Below are positions 24,737 through 33,734 of a stretch of DNA of 38,500 nucleotides, one piece after another (within the stretch, counting starts at the first letter, position 1; the number at the start of each line of letters is the position of its first letter). The stretch is from an uncultured Clostridia bacterium (GTDB lineage Bacteria; Bacillota; Clostridia; TANB77; CAG-508): positions 1 to 38,500 of the forward strand of contig CANQLM010000003.1 in assembly GCA_947624735.1 (NCBI GenBank). Direction: 5' to 3'. The notes beneath the pieces are model-generated. The model was not told the origin of the DNA and searched no databases. It was given only the letters and a program-made list of their open reading frames with translations. Position numbers and translations under genes: made by a program.

Positions 24737-26275
24737 ATGAGAAAGAAAGAAGCAAAAGCTGTAAACAGAGGAATAGACACAACTGAATTATTATTAGCAA
24801 TGGAGGAATTAGAAAAAACAAATGGAATAAAAAAAGATTTTCTAATGGAATCCATAGAATCTGCATTAGTTGTAGCATATAAGAGAAATTTTGACTGCAC
24901 AACTGAAAACGTAAAGGTTGTATTAGACAAAGCAGATGGAAAAATGCATGTATACCAAGAAAAAAATGTAGTAGAAGAAGTTGCGGACGAAAAAACTGAA
25001 ATTTCTTTAAAAGAAGCTAATAAAAAAGATAAAAAATTTAAAATAGGAGATATAGTTCAAATTGAACTTATGCCTAAAGAATTTGGAAGAATTGCAGCTC
25101 AAACAGCAAAACAAGTTATTACACAAAAAATTAGAGAAGCATCAAGAGATGTTATATTTACAGAATTTGCAGATAAAAAGGGTGAAATTATTACTGGATT
25201 AGTTCAAAAAGCAGATGGTGGAGCAGTTATTCTTGACTTAGGAAGAATTGAAGGAATAATGCCAAAGAAAGAGCAAATTCCAACAGAAAGATATAGAGTA
25301 AATGATAAAGTAAAAACTTGTATCATTAGCGTAGAAAAAGGCGTAAAAGGTTCAACTCAAATAATAGTATCAAGAGCTAGTACAGAATTTGTAAGAAAAT
25401 TATTTGAAATAGAAATTCCTGAAATTTATGAAGGATTAATAGAAATAAAAAGTATAGCAAGAGAAGCTGGTTCAAGAAGCAAAGTCGCAGTATATTCTCA
25501 AAATCCTAATATAGACCCAGTTGGTTCTTGTGTTGGACAAAAAGGAATTCGTATACAAAATATAATTAATGAATTAAATGGAGAAAAAATTGATGTTATT
25601 GAATGGGATGAAGATCCATCAACATTTATTGCAACATCACTTCTTCCAGCAAAAGTTTTAGCAGTTGATGCTAGAGAAGATGAAAAATTTGCACAAGTAA
25701 TAGTACCAGATGACCAATTATCATTAGCTATTGGTAAAGGTGGACAAAATGCAAAATTAGCAGCAAGACTTCTTACAAACAATTGGAAAATAGATATTAA
25801 GAGTGAATCTCAATTTAGAAAAATGCTAGAAGAAAATCAAGAAAACAGCGAAGATGAAAATCAAGAAGTAGAAGCTGAAAATGATGAAAATCTAGAAGAA
25901 GTAGAAAACAATTTAGTATCAGAACAAGAAGAAGTAAAAGAAGAAAAGCCTAAGAGAAAGAGAACTAAAAAAGCAGATTCTGACACAGAAAGTGACGATT
26001 CAAAAAAAGAAAAAAAGACAAAGAAAGCTAAGGAAACAAAACAATCAGAAGAAAAGAAAGCAAAAAAATCTGATGAGAAGAAAACAACAAAAACAGCAAA
26101 GGCATCAGATGAAAAGAAAGCAAGCAAGACAGCAAAAGCATCTGATGAAAAGAAAACAACAAAAACAGCAAAAAAGTCAGAGGGAAAGAAAACAAGTAAA
26201 AAATCAGACGAAGATGCAAAACCAAAAAAAGAGAAAAAATCTGGAACAAAAACTTCTAAGAAAAAAGAAGAATAA
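24737..26275 (+). CDS. nusA: Transcription factor NusA with lysine-rich C-terminal tail
   Basis: NusA binds RNA polymerase and modulates pausing, termination and antitermination. The 512-residue product has the N-terminal polymerase-binding domain (1-130), an S1 domain (GEIITGLVQKADGG), and two KH domains (GSCVGQKGIRIQNI and AIGKGGQNAKLAARLL). ATG 24737 is chosen because GGGAGG lies ten bases upstream. Beyond the KH domains it carries an acidic stretch (about 360-395) and then some 110 residues rich in lysine with a 12-residue repeat around KTAKASDEKK. Firmicute NusA usually ends after the KH domains. ylxR and the L7Ae-like gene that often follow are missing. Confidence 0.95.
   Translation: MRKKEAKAVNRGIDTTELLLAMEELEKTNGIKKDFLMESIESALVVAYKRNFDCTTENVKVVLDKADGKMHVYQEKNVVEEVADEKTEISLKEANKKDKKFKIGDIVQIELMPKEFGRIAAQTAKQVITQKIREASRDVIFTEFADKKGEIITGLVQKADGGAVILDLGRIEGIMPKKEQIPTERYRVNDKVKTCIISVEKGVKGSTQIIVSRASTEFVRKLFEIEIPEIYEGLIEIKSIAREAGSRSKVAVYSQNPNIDPVGSCVGQKGIRIQNIINELNGEKIDVIEWDEDPSTFIATSLLPAKVLAVDAREDEKFAQVIVPDDQLSLAIGKGGQNAKLAARLLTNNWKIDIKSESQFRKMLEENQENSEDENQEVEAENDENLEEVENNLVSEQEEVKEEKPKRKRTKKADSDTESDDSKKEKKTKKAKETKQSEEKKAKKSDEKKTTKTAKASDEKKASKTAKASDEKKTTKTAKKSEGKKTSKKSDEDAKPKKEKKSGTKTSKKKEE
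26069..26195 (+). repeat. Tandem repeat in the 3' end of nusA
   Basis: About three degenerate 36-base units encode (T/A)(T/S)KTAK(A/K)S(D/E)(E/G)KK. They are in frame and make a strongly basic, probably disordered tail. Copy number may vary between strains. Confidence 0.7.
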
Positions 26276-26363
26276 AACTTATAAAGCTAGTAAAATAGCT
26301 TAAAAAGGAATAAACCTAAATAAAAATATATAAAATATAAATATGACAAGTAGGGGTGTAGTA

Positions 26364-26432
26364 TTGAAAAAGATTATTTTAAAAAAGAAAATATCTAGTA
26401 AAAAAATATTAGGAGGTGATTCAATTGAGTAA
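26364..26432 (+). CDS. Possible 22-residue leader peptide overlapping the infB start
   Basis: TTG 26364 is preceded by GGGGTG six bases upstream and opens a frame of 22 codons, [18 protein letters not shown] plus four more residues, with nine lysines. The stop TAA (26430-26432) lies inside infB, which starts at 26425, so the two would be coupled. It occupies the place where ylxR and the L7Ae-like gene stand in many Firmicutes. It could be a leader peptide or a chance frame. Confidence 0.35.
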   Translation: MKKIILKKKISSKKILGGDSIE

Positions 26433-29343
26433 AATAAAAATATTTGAACTTGCAAAAGAATTAAAAGTAGAAAATAAAGAATTACTTGAAGTTGCTAAAA
26501 AACTTGGAATAAAAGCTACAAGTCATTTAAGCTCAATAGAAGAAGCCGACGCTAATAAAATTAAACAAGGACTAAAAAAGAGCGAAAATAAAACTACTAA
26601 TAAAAGTAGTAACAAAAAAGAAAGTAAGGCCGAAAATAAAAAAGAAGAAATAAAAACAACAGGTCAAGTTATAATAAGAAGACAGGTTATAGTTGAAGAA
26701 GAAAAGAAACCAACTACAAGTAGAGAAAACCAAAAGTCAGGTATAGGTTTTAATACACAAAGAAGAAATAAAGACTTTAACATTGTGTATAGGGAAAGAC
26801 CTACTAAGCCAATGACAGTTAATGAACTATTTGGTATAAAACCAAAAACTCCAAAAGTAGAAGAAAAGCCTGCAAAACCTGTTAAAGAAGAAGTAAAACC
26901 TAAAGAAAGTATTAAAGAAAAGCCTGCTGAAGAAATATCTAAAGCAGAGCATAAAGAACAAGTAGTTAAAGAAGAGAAAACTACTTCTTTAAGCAATGCT
27001 AAAAACTTTAATAATGATAATTTTAATAAAAATAAGCCTTTCAATAATGGATTTAAACCAAGAAATAATGAACAAGGCTTTAATAGAAATAATAACGACT
27101 TTAGAAACCATGACGGTTTCCACAGAGATAATAGAAATCAAAGAGGAAACTTTAAACAAAATGGTGAAAATAGAGCCTTTAATAATCGTGCCGGATTTAA
27201 CAGAACTAATAACGGAGAAAACGGAAATAACAATGGCTTTAAAAGAGACTTTAGAAAGCCTATGGGAAATAAGCAAAACGACAAAAACTTTAGCGAGATG
27301 ATGTCTATTGATGTTCTAGAAAAGAATAATAAAAAGGATTATTCAAATAGAATAATAGATAAACAAAAAGCAAATCGTAATCTTGATGAGAAGAAAAAGA
27401 CAAGGTCAAGAAGAGATATGGAAGAATCTTTTAATGGAGGAAAATTAAGAGATTTAAAACAAGTAAATAGACTTTCTAATATGTTTGAAGACCAAGAAGG
27501 CGGAATGTTAGATTACTATGATTTGTCAACAGCAAGAGGAAAGAAGAATAAGAAAAAAGGTTCAAAAGAAGATAGAAAACAAAAAATATTTGAACTTAAA
27601 GAAATAACAATTCCAGCAAATATTTCTGTAAAAGATTTAGCAACAGACTTAAAGAAAACATCTGCAGAAGTAATTAAAAAATTATTTGAATTAGGAATAA
27701 TGGCAAATATCAATCAAGACTTAGACTTTGATACAGCATACTTAGTAGCAGACGCATTTGGAGTTCAAGCAACTAAGAAGGAAGAAATCAAAGACGAAGA
27801 CATACTATTTGATGATTCAGAGGACAAGGAAGAAGACTTAGTTCCACGTCCACCAGTAGTTGTTGTAATGGGACACGTTGACCATGGTAAAACATCACTT
27901 CTAGACGCCATAAGGAAAACTAATGTAATTAGCGGTGAAGCGGGTGGTATTACTCAACATATAGGTGCTTATAAAGTAAATGTAAATGATAGAGAAATAA
28001 CATTTTTAGACACACCAGGACACGAAGCATTTACAAGTATGCGTGCAAGAGGTGCACAAATCACTGATGTGGCAATATTAGTAGTTGCAGCAGATGATGG
28101 AGTTATGCCACAAACAATAGAAGCTATTAATCACGCAAAAGCAGCCAATACTCCAATAATAGTTGCTGTAAATAAAATAGATTTGCCAGCAGCAAATGTT
28201 GATAAAGTAAAACAAGAATTAATGAAATACGAATTAGTACCAGAAGAATGGGGTGGAGATACTGTATTTGTACCAATATCAGCTAGAAATAATATTAATA
28301 TTGACAACTTATTAGAAATGGTACTTTTAGTTGCAGATATGCAAAACCTAAGAGCAAACCCTAATAGACAATCAAAAGGAACTGTAATAGAAGCAAGACT
28401 TGATAAAGCACAAGGTGCAATAGCAACAGTTTTAGTACAAAGAGGAACATTAAATGTTGGAGATACAATCATTTTAGGAACAGCAATTGGTAAAATTAGA
28501 ACAATGAGAAATGACAAAGGAAAACTTGTAAAAAAAGCAGGTCCATCAACACCAGTAGAAATAACTGGACTTCACGAAGTTCCTGAAGCAGGTGACGTAT
28601 TCTATGAAGTTAAAAATGAAAAAGTTGCAAAACACTTAATTGAACAAAGAAAATTAGCAAACCGTGAAAAAGCAATAGCTAATAATAATGCAGTAACACT
28701 TGATAACTTATTTGATAAGATGGAAAGCGAAGACTTAAAACAATTAAGCATAATAGTTAAAACTGATGTTCAAGGAACTGCAGAAGCAATGAAAGCATCA
28801 CTTGAAAAATTATCAAATGACGAAGTAAAAGTAAAAGTAATTCACTCAAGTGCAGGAGGAGTTACTGAATCTGATGTACAACTTGCAAAAGCTGCAAATG
28901 CAATAATAATTGCATTTAATGTAAGAACAGTAGGAGCAGCAAAAACATTAGCAGAAAAGGAACAAGTTGAAATAAAACAATATTCAGTAATTTATCAAGC
29001 ATTAGAAGATGTTGAAGATGCTATGAAAGGAATGCTTGCACCAGTTTACAAAGAAGTAAATATAGGTAATGCAGAAGTAAGACAAACATTTAAAATTACT
29101 AATGTTGGTACAGTTGCAGGATGTTATGTTACTGATGGTAAATTAGAAAGAAACGCAGGCGTAAGAGTTATTCGTGAAGGAATAGTTATTCACGAAGGAA
29201 AACTTGTATCTTTGAAGAGATTTAAAGATGATGCAAAAGAAGTATCAAAAGGATTTGAGTGTGGTCTTCAAATAGAAGATTACAATGACTTAAAAGAGGG
29301 AGATACAATAGAAGCATTCATTCAAGAAGAAGTAAAAAGATAA
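26425..29343 (+). CDS. infB: Translation initiation factor IF-2
   Basis: GTPase that brings fMet-tRNA to the 30S subunit and promotes subunit joining. The 972-residue protein has an N-terminal IF2_N module ([20 protein letters not shown]), a long lysine- and then asparagine/phenylalanine/glycine-rich linker (about 190-290), a second IF2_N, and the G domain: GHVDHGKT at 483-490, DTPGH at 529-533 and NKID at 583-586. Domains II-IV follow. The start is TTG 26425, with AGGAGGTG seven bases upstream, rather than an in-frame GTG within that site. It overlaps a short lysine-rich upstream frame. Confidence 0.97.
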   Translation: MSKIKIFELAKELKVENKELLEVAKKLGIKATSHLSSIEEADANKIKQGLKKSENKTTNKSSNKKESKAENKKEEIKTTGQVIIRRQVIVEEEKKPTTSRENQKSGIGFNTQRRNKDFNIVYRERPTKPMTVNELFGIKPKTPKVEEKPAKPVKEEVKPKESIKEKPAEEISKAEHKEQVVKEEKTTSLSNAKNFNNDNFNKNKPFNNGFKPRNNEQGFNRNNNDFRNHDGFHRDNRNQRGNFKQNGENRAFNNRAGFNRTNNGENGNNNGFKRDFRKPMGNKQNDKNFSEMMSIDVLEKNNKKDYSNRIIDKQKANRNLDEKKKTRSRRDMEESFNGGKLRDLKQVNRLSNMFEDQEGGMLDYYDLSTARGKKNKKKGSKEDRKQKIFELKEITIPANISVKDLATDLKKTSAEVIKKLFELGIMANINQDLDFDTAYLVADAFGVQATKKEEIKDEDILFDDSEDKEEDLVPRPPVVVVMGHVDHGKTSLLDAIRKTNVISGEAGGITQHIGAYKVNVNDREITFLDTPGHEAFTSMRARGAQITDVAILVVAADDGVMPQTIEAINHAKAANTPIIVAVNKIDLPAANVDKVKQELMKYELVPEEWGGDTVFVPISARNNINIDNLLEMVLLVADMQNLRANPNRQSKGTVIEARLDKAQGAIATVLVQRGTLNVGDTIILGTAIGKIRTMRNDKGKLVKKAGPSTPVEITGLHEVPEAGDVFYEVKNEKVAKHLIEQRKLANREKAIANNNAVTLDNLFDKMESEDLKQLSIIVKTDVQGTAEAMKASLEKLSNDEVKVKVIHSSAGGVTESDVQLAKAANAIIIAFNVRTVGAAKTLAEKEQVEIKQYSVIYQALEDVEDAMKGMLAPVYKEVNIGNAEVRQTFKITNVGTVAGCYVTDGKLERNAGVRVIREGIVIHEGKLVSLKRFKDDAKEVSKGFECGLQIEDYNDLKEGDTIEAFIQEEVKR

Positions 29344-29427
29344 ATTGTGTGCAACAGGGAAGAAACATTATAAAATATTTGACATTGTTAAACAATTACA
29401 TTGATAGAATAAGAAAGGATTTTTAGC

Positions 29428-29787
29428 ATGAGGAAAAATACAAATAGGCTAGACAGAGTTAATGAAGAACTAAAAAAAGAAATTAGCCAAGTTATAAACT
29501 ATGAACTTAATAATTCTAATGTTACAGGTATGGTCAGTGTTACTAAAGTAAAAGTAACACCTGACTTAAGATATGCAAAAGTATATGTAAGTGTACTAAA
29601 TTCTAAAAATTTGAATAAAACTTTGGAAGGCCTAAAATCCTCTTCAGGCTTTATTAGAAGTAGAGTAGCTCAAACAGTAAATTTAAGAATTACTCCAGAA
29701 CTTGTATTTGAATATGATGAATCAATAGTTTATGGAGAAAAAATAGATGCAATACTTAAAAACTTAAAAGAAGAAAATAAGAACTAA
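29428..29787 (+). CDS. rbfA: Ribosome-binding factor A
   Basis: Late 30S maturation factor. The 119-residue KH-like protein shows RLDRVNEELKKEISQVI at the start and the family block VTKVKVTPDLRYAKVYVSVL. AAAGGA lies upstream of ATG 29428. In the 84-base gap after infB, a TTGACA (near 29379) lacks a good -10 at the right spacing, so an internal promoter is uncertain. Standard infB-rbfA-nrnA order. Confidence 0.95.
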   Translation: MRKNTNRLDRVNEELKKEISQVINYELNNSNVTGMVSVTKVKVTPDLRYAKVYVSVLNSKNLNKTLEGLKSSSGFIRSRVAQTVNLRITPELVFEYDESIVYGEKIDAILKNLKEENKN

Positions 29788-29797
29788 AGGAGAATAT

Positions 29798-30748
29798 ATG
29801 TCAAGTTTAGATGAGATATTAAATAAAATAAATGAAGCAAAAAACATAGTAATATTAACACATGAAAATCCAGATGGAGATGCTGTAGGAACCAGTCTAG
29901 CATTATATATGGCATTGAAAAACTTAAAGAAAAAGGTTGATTTAATAATTCCTGAATATCCAAGAGTATTTAACTGTTTGCCACAAATAAAAAACATAAA
30001 AAAATCAGGGAAAAAAGAATATGAACTAGCAATCTCAGTAGATGTTGCAAGTATTAATCAACTAAATGGTTGGGCAAGATATTTTGAAAATGCTAAGTAT
30101 AGAATAGTAATTGACCATCACAGTAGCAATGCAATGTTTGGAGACTTAAACTATGTAGATATGAGTTCACCAGCATGTAGCCAAGTTATGTATGTACTAT
30201 TTAGATATTATAATTGGGAGATAACTTGCGACATTGGAACATGCCTTATGGCAGGAATAATTACAGATACAGGAGGATTCCAATATTCAGGAGTATCTAA
30301 AGAAACTTTTGAAATAGCTTCAAATTTATTATCACAAGGTGTAAATATTTCAAAATTATATAAGCAATTATTAGAAACACATACTAAAACTAGTGTACAA
30401 TTAAGAAAAATTGCATTAAATAGAATGGAATTTTTAGAAAAAGGCAAAATAACCTTTACATATATTACTAGAGAAGATGAAAAAAGCATAAATGCTGAAT
30501 CAGGAGACCATGAAGGAATAGTAAATGAAGGTAGAAATATAGAAGGAGTTGAAGTTTCTATATTTTTACATGAAAAAGAAAACGGATTTAAAGTATCTCT
30601 TAGGTCAAATGACTATGTTAATGTTTCAGATGTATGCTTAATGTTTGGTGGAGGCGGACATATTAAAGCTGCAGGTGCAACTATGCAAGGTACACCAGAA
30701 CAAATAAAAGAAAAATTAGTTAGAGAAATAAAAAGGCAATTAAAATAG
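29798..30748 (+). CDS. nrnA: DHH/DHHA1 phosphoesterase, NrnA-type nanoRNase
   Basis: Probable bifunctional nanoRNase and pAp/pApA phosphatase; such enzymes also hydrolyse pApA, the c-di-AMP breakdown product, a possible link to cdaA in this window. The 316-residue protein has metal ligands in THENPDGDAVG (H22, D26, D28), the signature DHH at 106-108 and a C-terminal DHHA1 domain with GGGGHIKAAGATM. AAAGGAG precedes the ATG. It lies ten bases from rbfA and ten from truB. Confidence 0.92.
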   Translation: MSSLDEILNKINEAKNIVILTHENPDGDAVGTSLALYMALKNLKKKVDLIIPEYPRVFNCLPQIKNIKKSGKKEYELAISVDVASINQLNGWARYFENAKYRIVIDHHSSNAMFGDLNYVDMSSPACSQVMYVLFRYYNWEITCDIGTCLMAGIITDTGGFQYSGVSKETFEIASNLLSQGVNISKLYKQLLETHTKTSVQLRKIALNRMEFLEKGKITFTYITREDEKSINAESGDHEGIVNEGRNIEGVEVSIFLHEKENGFKVSLRSNDYVNVSDVCLMFGGGGHIKAAGATMQGTPEQIKEKLVREIKRQLK

Positions 30749-30758
30749 GGAGAAGTAA

Positions 30759-31572
30759 ATGAACGGAATACTTATTGTAGACAAGCAATTAGGAAAAAGC
30801 TCATTTGACATAGTAAGAGAAGTAAGAAAAAAATATAATACTACAAAGGTAGGACATATAGGAACGCTAGATCCGATGGCAACAGGAGTTCTAGCGATTC
30901 TTATTGGTGAAGCAACGAAACTATCTGATTATTTAATGGAGCATGATAAAGAATACATTGCTTGCCTTTCATTAGGACAAAAGACAGATACAGGAGATAG
31001 TGAAGGAAAAATTATAGAAACAAAAGATGTAGAAAAAAATTTAAGTAATGAAGAAATAGAGAAAACATTAAAAAGTTTTTTAGGAAAACAAAATCAAATA
31101 CCACCAATGTATTCAGCTTTAAAAGTAAATGGAAAAAAACTATATGAATTAGCAAGACAAGGCATTGAAATAGAAAGAAAACCAAGACAAATAGAAATAA
31201 CAGAAATCCAACTTTTAAAAGTAGAAAAAAATGAAAATATAGAAATAACTTTTAGAGTGGTATGCTCAAAAGGTACATATATAAGAGTGCTTTGTGAAGA
31301 CATAGCAGAAAAGCTAAAAACAGTAGGATTTATGAAAACATTAAGAAGAACAAGAATTGGAAAATTTAAAATAGAGGATGCCGGTAAATTTATAGAATTA
31401 GAAAATATACTAGACGATAAAATAGAAGTTACAGAATTAAAAAAACTTATTAATGGAGTAGACATAAAGGTACAAAACAAAGATGGATTAATTAATTTAT
31501 ATAATAATCGGAAAATATTTGGGAATTGGTGAAATAAAAAACAATATATTAAAGCGAAAAATCATAATATAA
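30759..31572 (+). CDS. truB: tRNA pseudouridine-55 synthase TruB, +1 frameshift near the 3' end
   Basis: Makes pseudouridine 55 in the T-loop of tRNAs. The catalytic D38 is in GTLDPMATGVL, and the rest of the catalytic domain is intact. In the zero frame the protein ends at TGA 31530-31532 after 257 residues, with an odd NNRKIFGNW tail. If one base (C31509) is skipped in the codon CGG 31509-31511, translation goes on as NNGKYLGIGEIKNNILKRK and ends at TAA 31570-31572, a 270-residue protein with the normal TruB C-terminal GIGEI motif. The site is AAT-CGG-A. Either the frameshift is programmed, or the gene is damaged, or the assembly has an error. The active site does not depend on it. Confidence 0.92.
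31506..31512 (+). other. Predicted +1 frameshift site in truB (AAT-CGG-A)
   Basis: AAT (Asn) 31506-31508 is followed by CGG. Skipping C31509 reads GGA (Gly) next and restores the family C-terminus. Zero-frame stop TGA is eight codons on. Compare the truA site at 37744-37750. Confidence 0.65.
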
Positions 31573-31760
31573 AAATCCCCACATTAGCCGTAAGATTAAA
31601 TATTTTAAGAGCCTGTTTTCACAGGTGGGTGTCTTGTTGAATGCTCCTGGGTTTCTTAAATAATTATTTAAGCATACACGCCACACTCAAAGGCAGACTC
31701 CCTTTAATCTATATGTTGGTTCTAAAATTCTAATCTACACGCACCATGCAGGGCATATTT
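31573..31760 (+). ncRNA. Candidate structured RNA, 6S-like
   Basis: About 180 bases after truB fold into a long rod. CCC/GGG (31577-31579 with 31751-31753), CAT/ATG (31582-31584 with 31746-31748), CGT/ACG and AGATTA/TAATCT (31593-31598 with 31731-31736) form an interrupted closing stem. GTGG-GTGT pairs with ACACgCCAC (31624-31631 with 31676-31684), enclosing a perfect CTTAAATA/TATTTAAG hairpin (31655-31672). AGATTAAA could instead pair with TTTAATCT at 31703-31710, so alternative folds exist. Length and closing-stem/large-bubble/terminal-arm layout resemble 6S RNA, but I cannot confirm the family. A weak -10 (CATAAT, 31563-31568) lies just upstream. No coding frame is evident. Confidence 0.4.
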
Positions 31761-31830
31761 AACTATATATAAAATATCATAAATTTAGAAAAAAATCAAT
31801 ACATATAATTATAATTGTGGTAAAATATAA

Positions 31831-32012
31831 TTAATTAAAAATATTGTAATTCTCTGTGGCTTGTTGTCGCAACGAACCTAACGGTTGTTGCTCCAGCTAA
31901 CGCATATAGCTGTTGTTGCGAAAACAAGTTTTCGACAACATCTTAATTCGCCCTTCGTTTCACTTCGGTTGGTCGCTACGCGCCACTGCCGAATTTACAA
32001 TATTTTTAATTA
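31831..32012 (+). repeat. Structured dispersed repeat, copy 2
   Basis: The core at about 31851-31991 is the second copy of the element at 1505-1636, same orientation; about 70 bases (from TTGCTCCAGC at 31887) are almost identical. The flanking arms are different in sequence from copy 1 but again complementary to each other: TTAATTAAAAATATTG... (31831-31852) pairs with 31991-32012 over 22 bases with one or two mismatches. Inner stems are kept by paired changes: AACC/GGTT here for AATC/GATT in copy 1, and GTGGC/GCCAC for GTGCC/GGC-AC. Copy 2 has a short extra TCACTTCGG-like segment near 31960. It lies between the 6S-like region and an unknown gene. Confidence 0.75.
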
Positions 32013-32045
32013 TAAATAAACCAATAAGTAGAAAGGAATAATTTA

Positions 32046-32888
32046 GTGAGAAAAAAAACAACCGTAATAGTAAATGGTAAAAAAAATGACAATACTAGAG
32101 TAAAAATCGTAGCAGTAATTATATTAATAATAGTTTTTTTGACAATGCTTGTTTTTACAATTTTATCAGAAATCACAAATAATAAATTTGCTTTAGAGAT
32201 AGACGAATTTTCTAAGCTAAATTCAAAGACAGTATTTAGCATAGACAAAATATATATGTATAACAGTGCTGATGCAGATAGTAACGAAGAAAATAGAGCA
32301 ATATGGAACATAAATGTTCACCAATTTACTGATATTGCACTATACATAAATAATAGGTCAGAGTCAAATGTTAATTATGAAAACTCAATAAAAGAAATGT
32401 ATATTGACAATATAAGGTTTTCAGGTTTAGAAAAAGGAACACCGACCTTAGCATTTGAAAATGTACAAAACTTTGGAAAATTCTCAAATATTGAAGAAAA
32501 TGTTATTAAAGATAGACTTGAATATACAGTAATAAATGATGGAAATATAGATTATTCTAAACCACAAATATATGCAGATTGCTCAAATCCAATACTTTTA
32601 GAATATGCAAATAAAAATATAAAAGAACACGAAATTATTTCTGACATAAGTCAAGAACTTAAATTTAATGGCGAACTATTAAGAAAAACAGGTGTATTTT
32701 TAGACAGTATAGAATGTATTTTAGCTTTTGATATAACAATTATCAATAACTATAATCAAAAGTTTATCGCAAATGTATATTTGGACATACCATTAGAAGA
32801 TACACAAACAGGAGATACAATTTACAACGGAAAGTACATAAAGAAAATAGACAATACTAATCAAATTAAATTTTTTAGAGTTGAATAA
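32046..32888 (+). CDS. Membrane-anchored protein of unknown function
   Basis: No family recognised. The 280-residue protein has a basic cytosolic N-terminus (MRKKTTVIVNGKK), one membrane helix (about residues 20-42) and an external domain of about 235 residues without cysteine pairs or lipobox; NINVHQFTDIALYINNRS and LAFDITIINNYNQKFIANVY look like beta strands. The start is GTG 32046, eight bases after AAAGGA. It is 12 bases upstream of prmC and probably in its operon. Nothing suggests a specific activity. Confidence 0.8.
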   Translation: MRKKTTVIVNGKKNDNTRVKIVAVIILIIVFLTMLVFTILSEITNNKFALEIDEFSKLNSKTVFSIDKIYMYNSADADSNEENRAIWNINVHQFTDIALYINNRSESNVNYENSIKEMYIDNIRFSGLEKGTPTLAFENVQNFGKFSNIEENVIKDRLEYTVINDGNIDYSKPQIYADCSNPILLEYANKNIKEHEIISDISQELKFNGELLRKTGVFLDSIECILAFDITIINNYNQKFIANVYLDIPLEDTQTGDTIYNGKYIKKIDNTNQIKFFRVE

Positions 32889-32900
32889 TGGAGCAATAAT

Positions 32901-33734
32901 ATGACAGTACATGAATTAGATAGAGAATTAGGCAAGCAAGTAGATTTAATATCAGCAGGTCTTATTATGCAATTTGTTTTAAAAATGAATAGAACTCAAA
33001 TTATAATTAATTCACAAAAAGAGTTAGAAACATACATAGTAAAAAAAGCATTGAGAATTGCAAAAAAAGTAAAAAACGGATATCCAGTTCAATACGCAGT
33101 TAAAAGAGCATATTTTATGTATGATTATTTCTATGTAAATAAAAATGTTTTAATACCAAGACCTGATACAGAAGTTGTCGTAGAAAAAGCTATAGAAATA
33201 ATACAAGAAATGCAAGAAAAAAATATAGGCAAAAGACTTAAGATTTTAGATTTGTGTACAGGCTCTGGATGTATAGCAATAAGCCTTGCAAAAAAGTTAA
33301 ATAATGTATATATAGTAGGAGTAGACATAAGTAATAAAGCATTGAAAGTTGCTAAAAAGAATTGTAAAAATATAATTAAAGAAAATACTATAAATACAAT
33401 TTATTTTTTTAAATCTAATATGTTTAAAAATATAAAAGAAGAACAATATGACATTATAATTTCAAACCCACCATACATTGAAAAAGAGGTAATTAAAACT
33501 TTAGACATAGCTGTTCAAAAAGAACCTCATATAGCACTAGATGGCGGAAAAGATGGACTTGAATTTTATAAAATAATTAAGCAAAATGTTGATAGATATT
33601 TAGCCAAAGACGGAATACTAATTTTAGAAATAGGATATAACCAAGCAAAAAAAGTAAAAGAAATTTTTAATGGAGCAGAATGTATAAAAGACTTAGCTAA
33701 TAATGATAGAGTGATTGTATGGAGGAAACAATGA
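32901..33734 (+). CDS. prmC: Peptide chain release factor N5-glutamine methyltransferase
   Basis: Methylates the GGQ glutamine of release factors RF1/RF2. The 277-residue protein has the substrate-positioning IPRPDTE motif, the SAM loop DLCTGSGCIAISLA and the catalytic NPPY at residues 189-192. It starts at ATG 32901 after TGGAGC. The usual partner prfA is not adjacent. The stop overlaps the whiA start (ATGA). Confidence 0.94.
   Translation: MTVHELDRELGKQVDLISAGLIMQFVLKMNRTQIIINSQKELETYIVKKALRIAKKVKNGYPVQYAVKRAYFMYDYFYVNKNVLIPRPDTEVVVEKAIEIIQEMQEKNIGKRLKILDLCTGSGCIAISLAKKLNNVYIVGVDISNKALKVAKKNCKNIIKENTINTIYFFKSNMFKNIKEEQYDIIISNPPYIEKEVIKTLDIAVQKEPHIALDGGKDGLEFYKIIKQNVDRYLAKDGILILEIGYNQAKKVKEIFNGAECIKDLANNDRVIVWRKQ

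Noticed and set aside
25992-26303. Extra lysine/glutamine-rich frame overlapping the end of nusA
   Set aside because: It is a frame-shifted reading of the A-rich repeat; the nusA frame is continuous.
29379-29410. Internal promoter before rbfA
   Set aside because: TTGACA is present, but the only -10-like sequences are TGATAG at 17 or TAGAAT at 20 bases, too weak to annotate.
30759-31532. Reading truB as a normal 257-residue gene with a slightly short C-terminus
   Set aside because: The +1 frame right after CGG gives the family's GIGEI ending with a proper stop, too good a match to be chance.
31573-31760. T-box or known metabolite riboswitch
   Set aside because: No T-box sequence, no adjacent terminator/antiterminator, and none of the common riboswitch cores (SAM, TPP, FMN, cobalamin, c-di-GMP) could be found.
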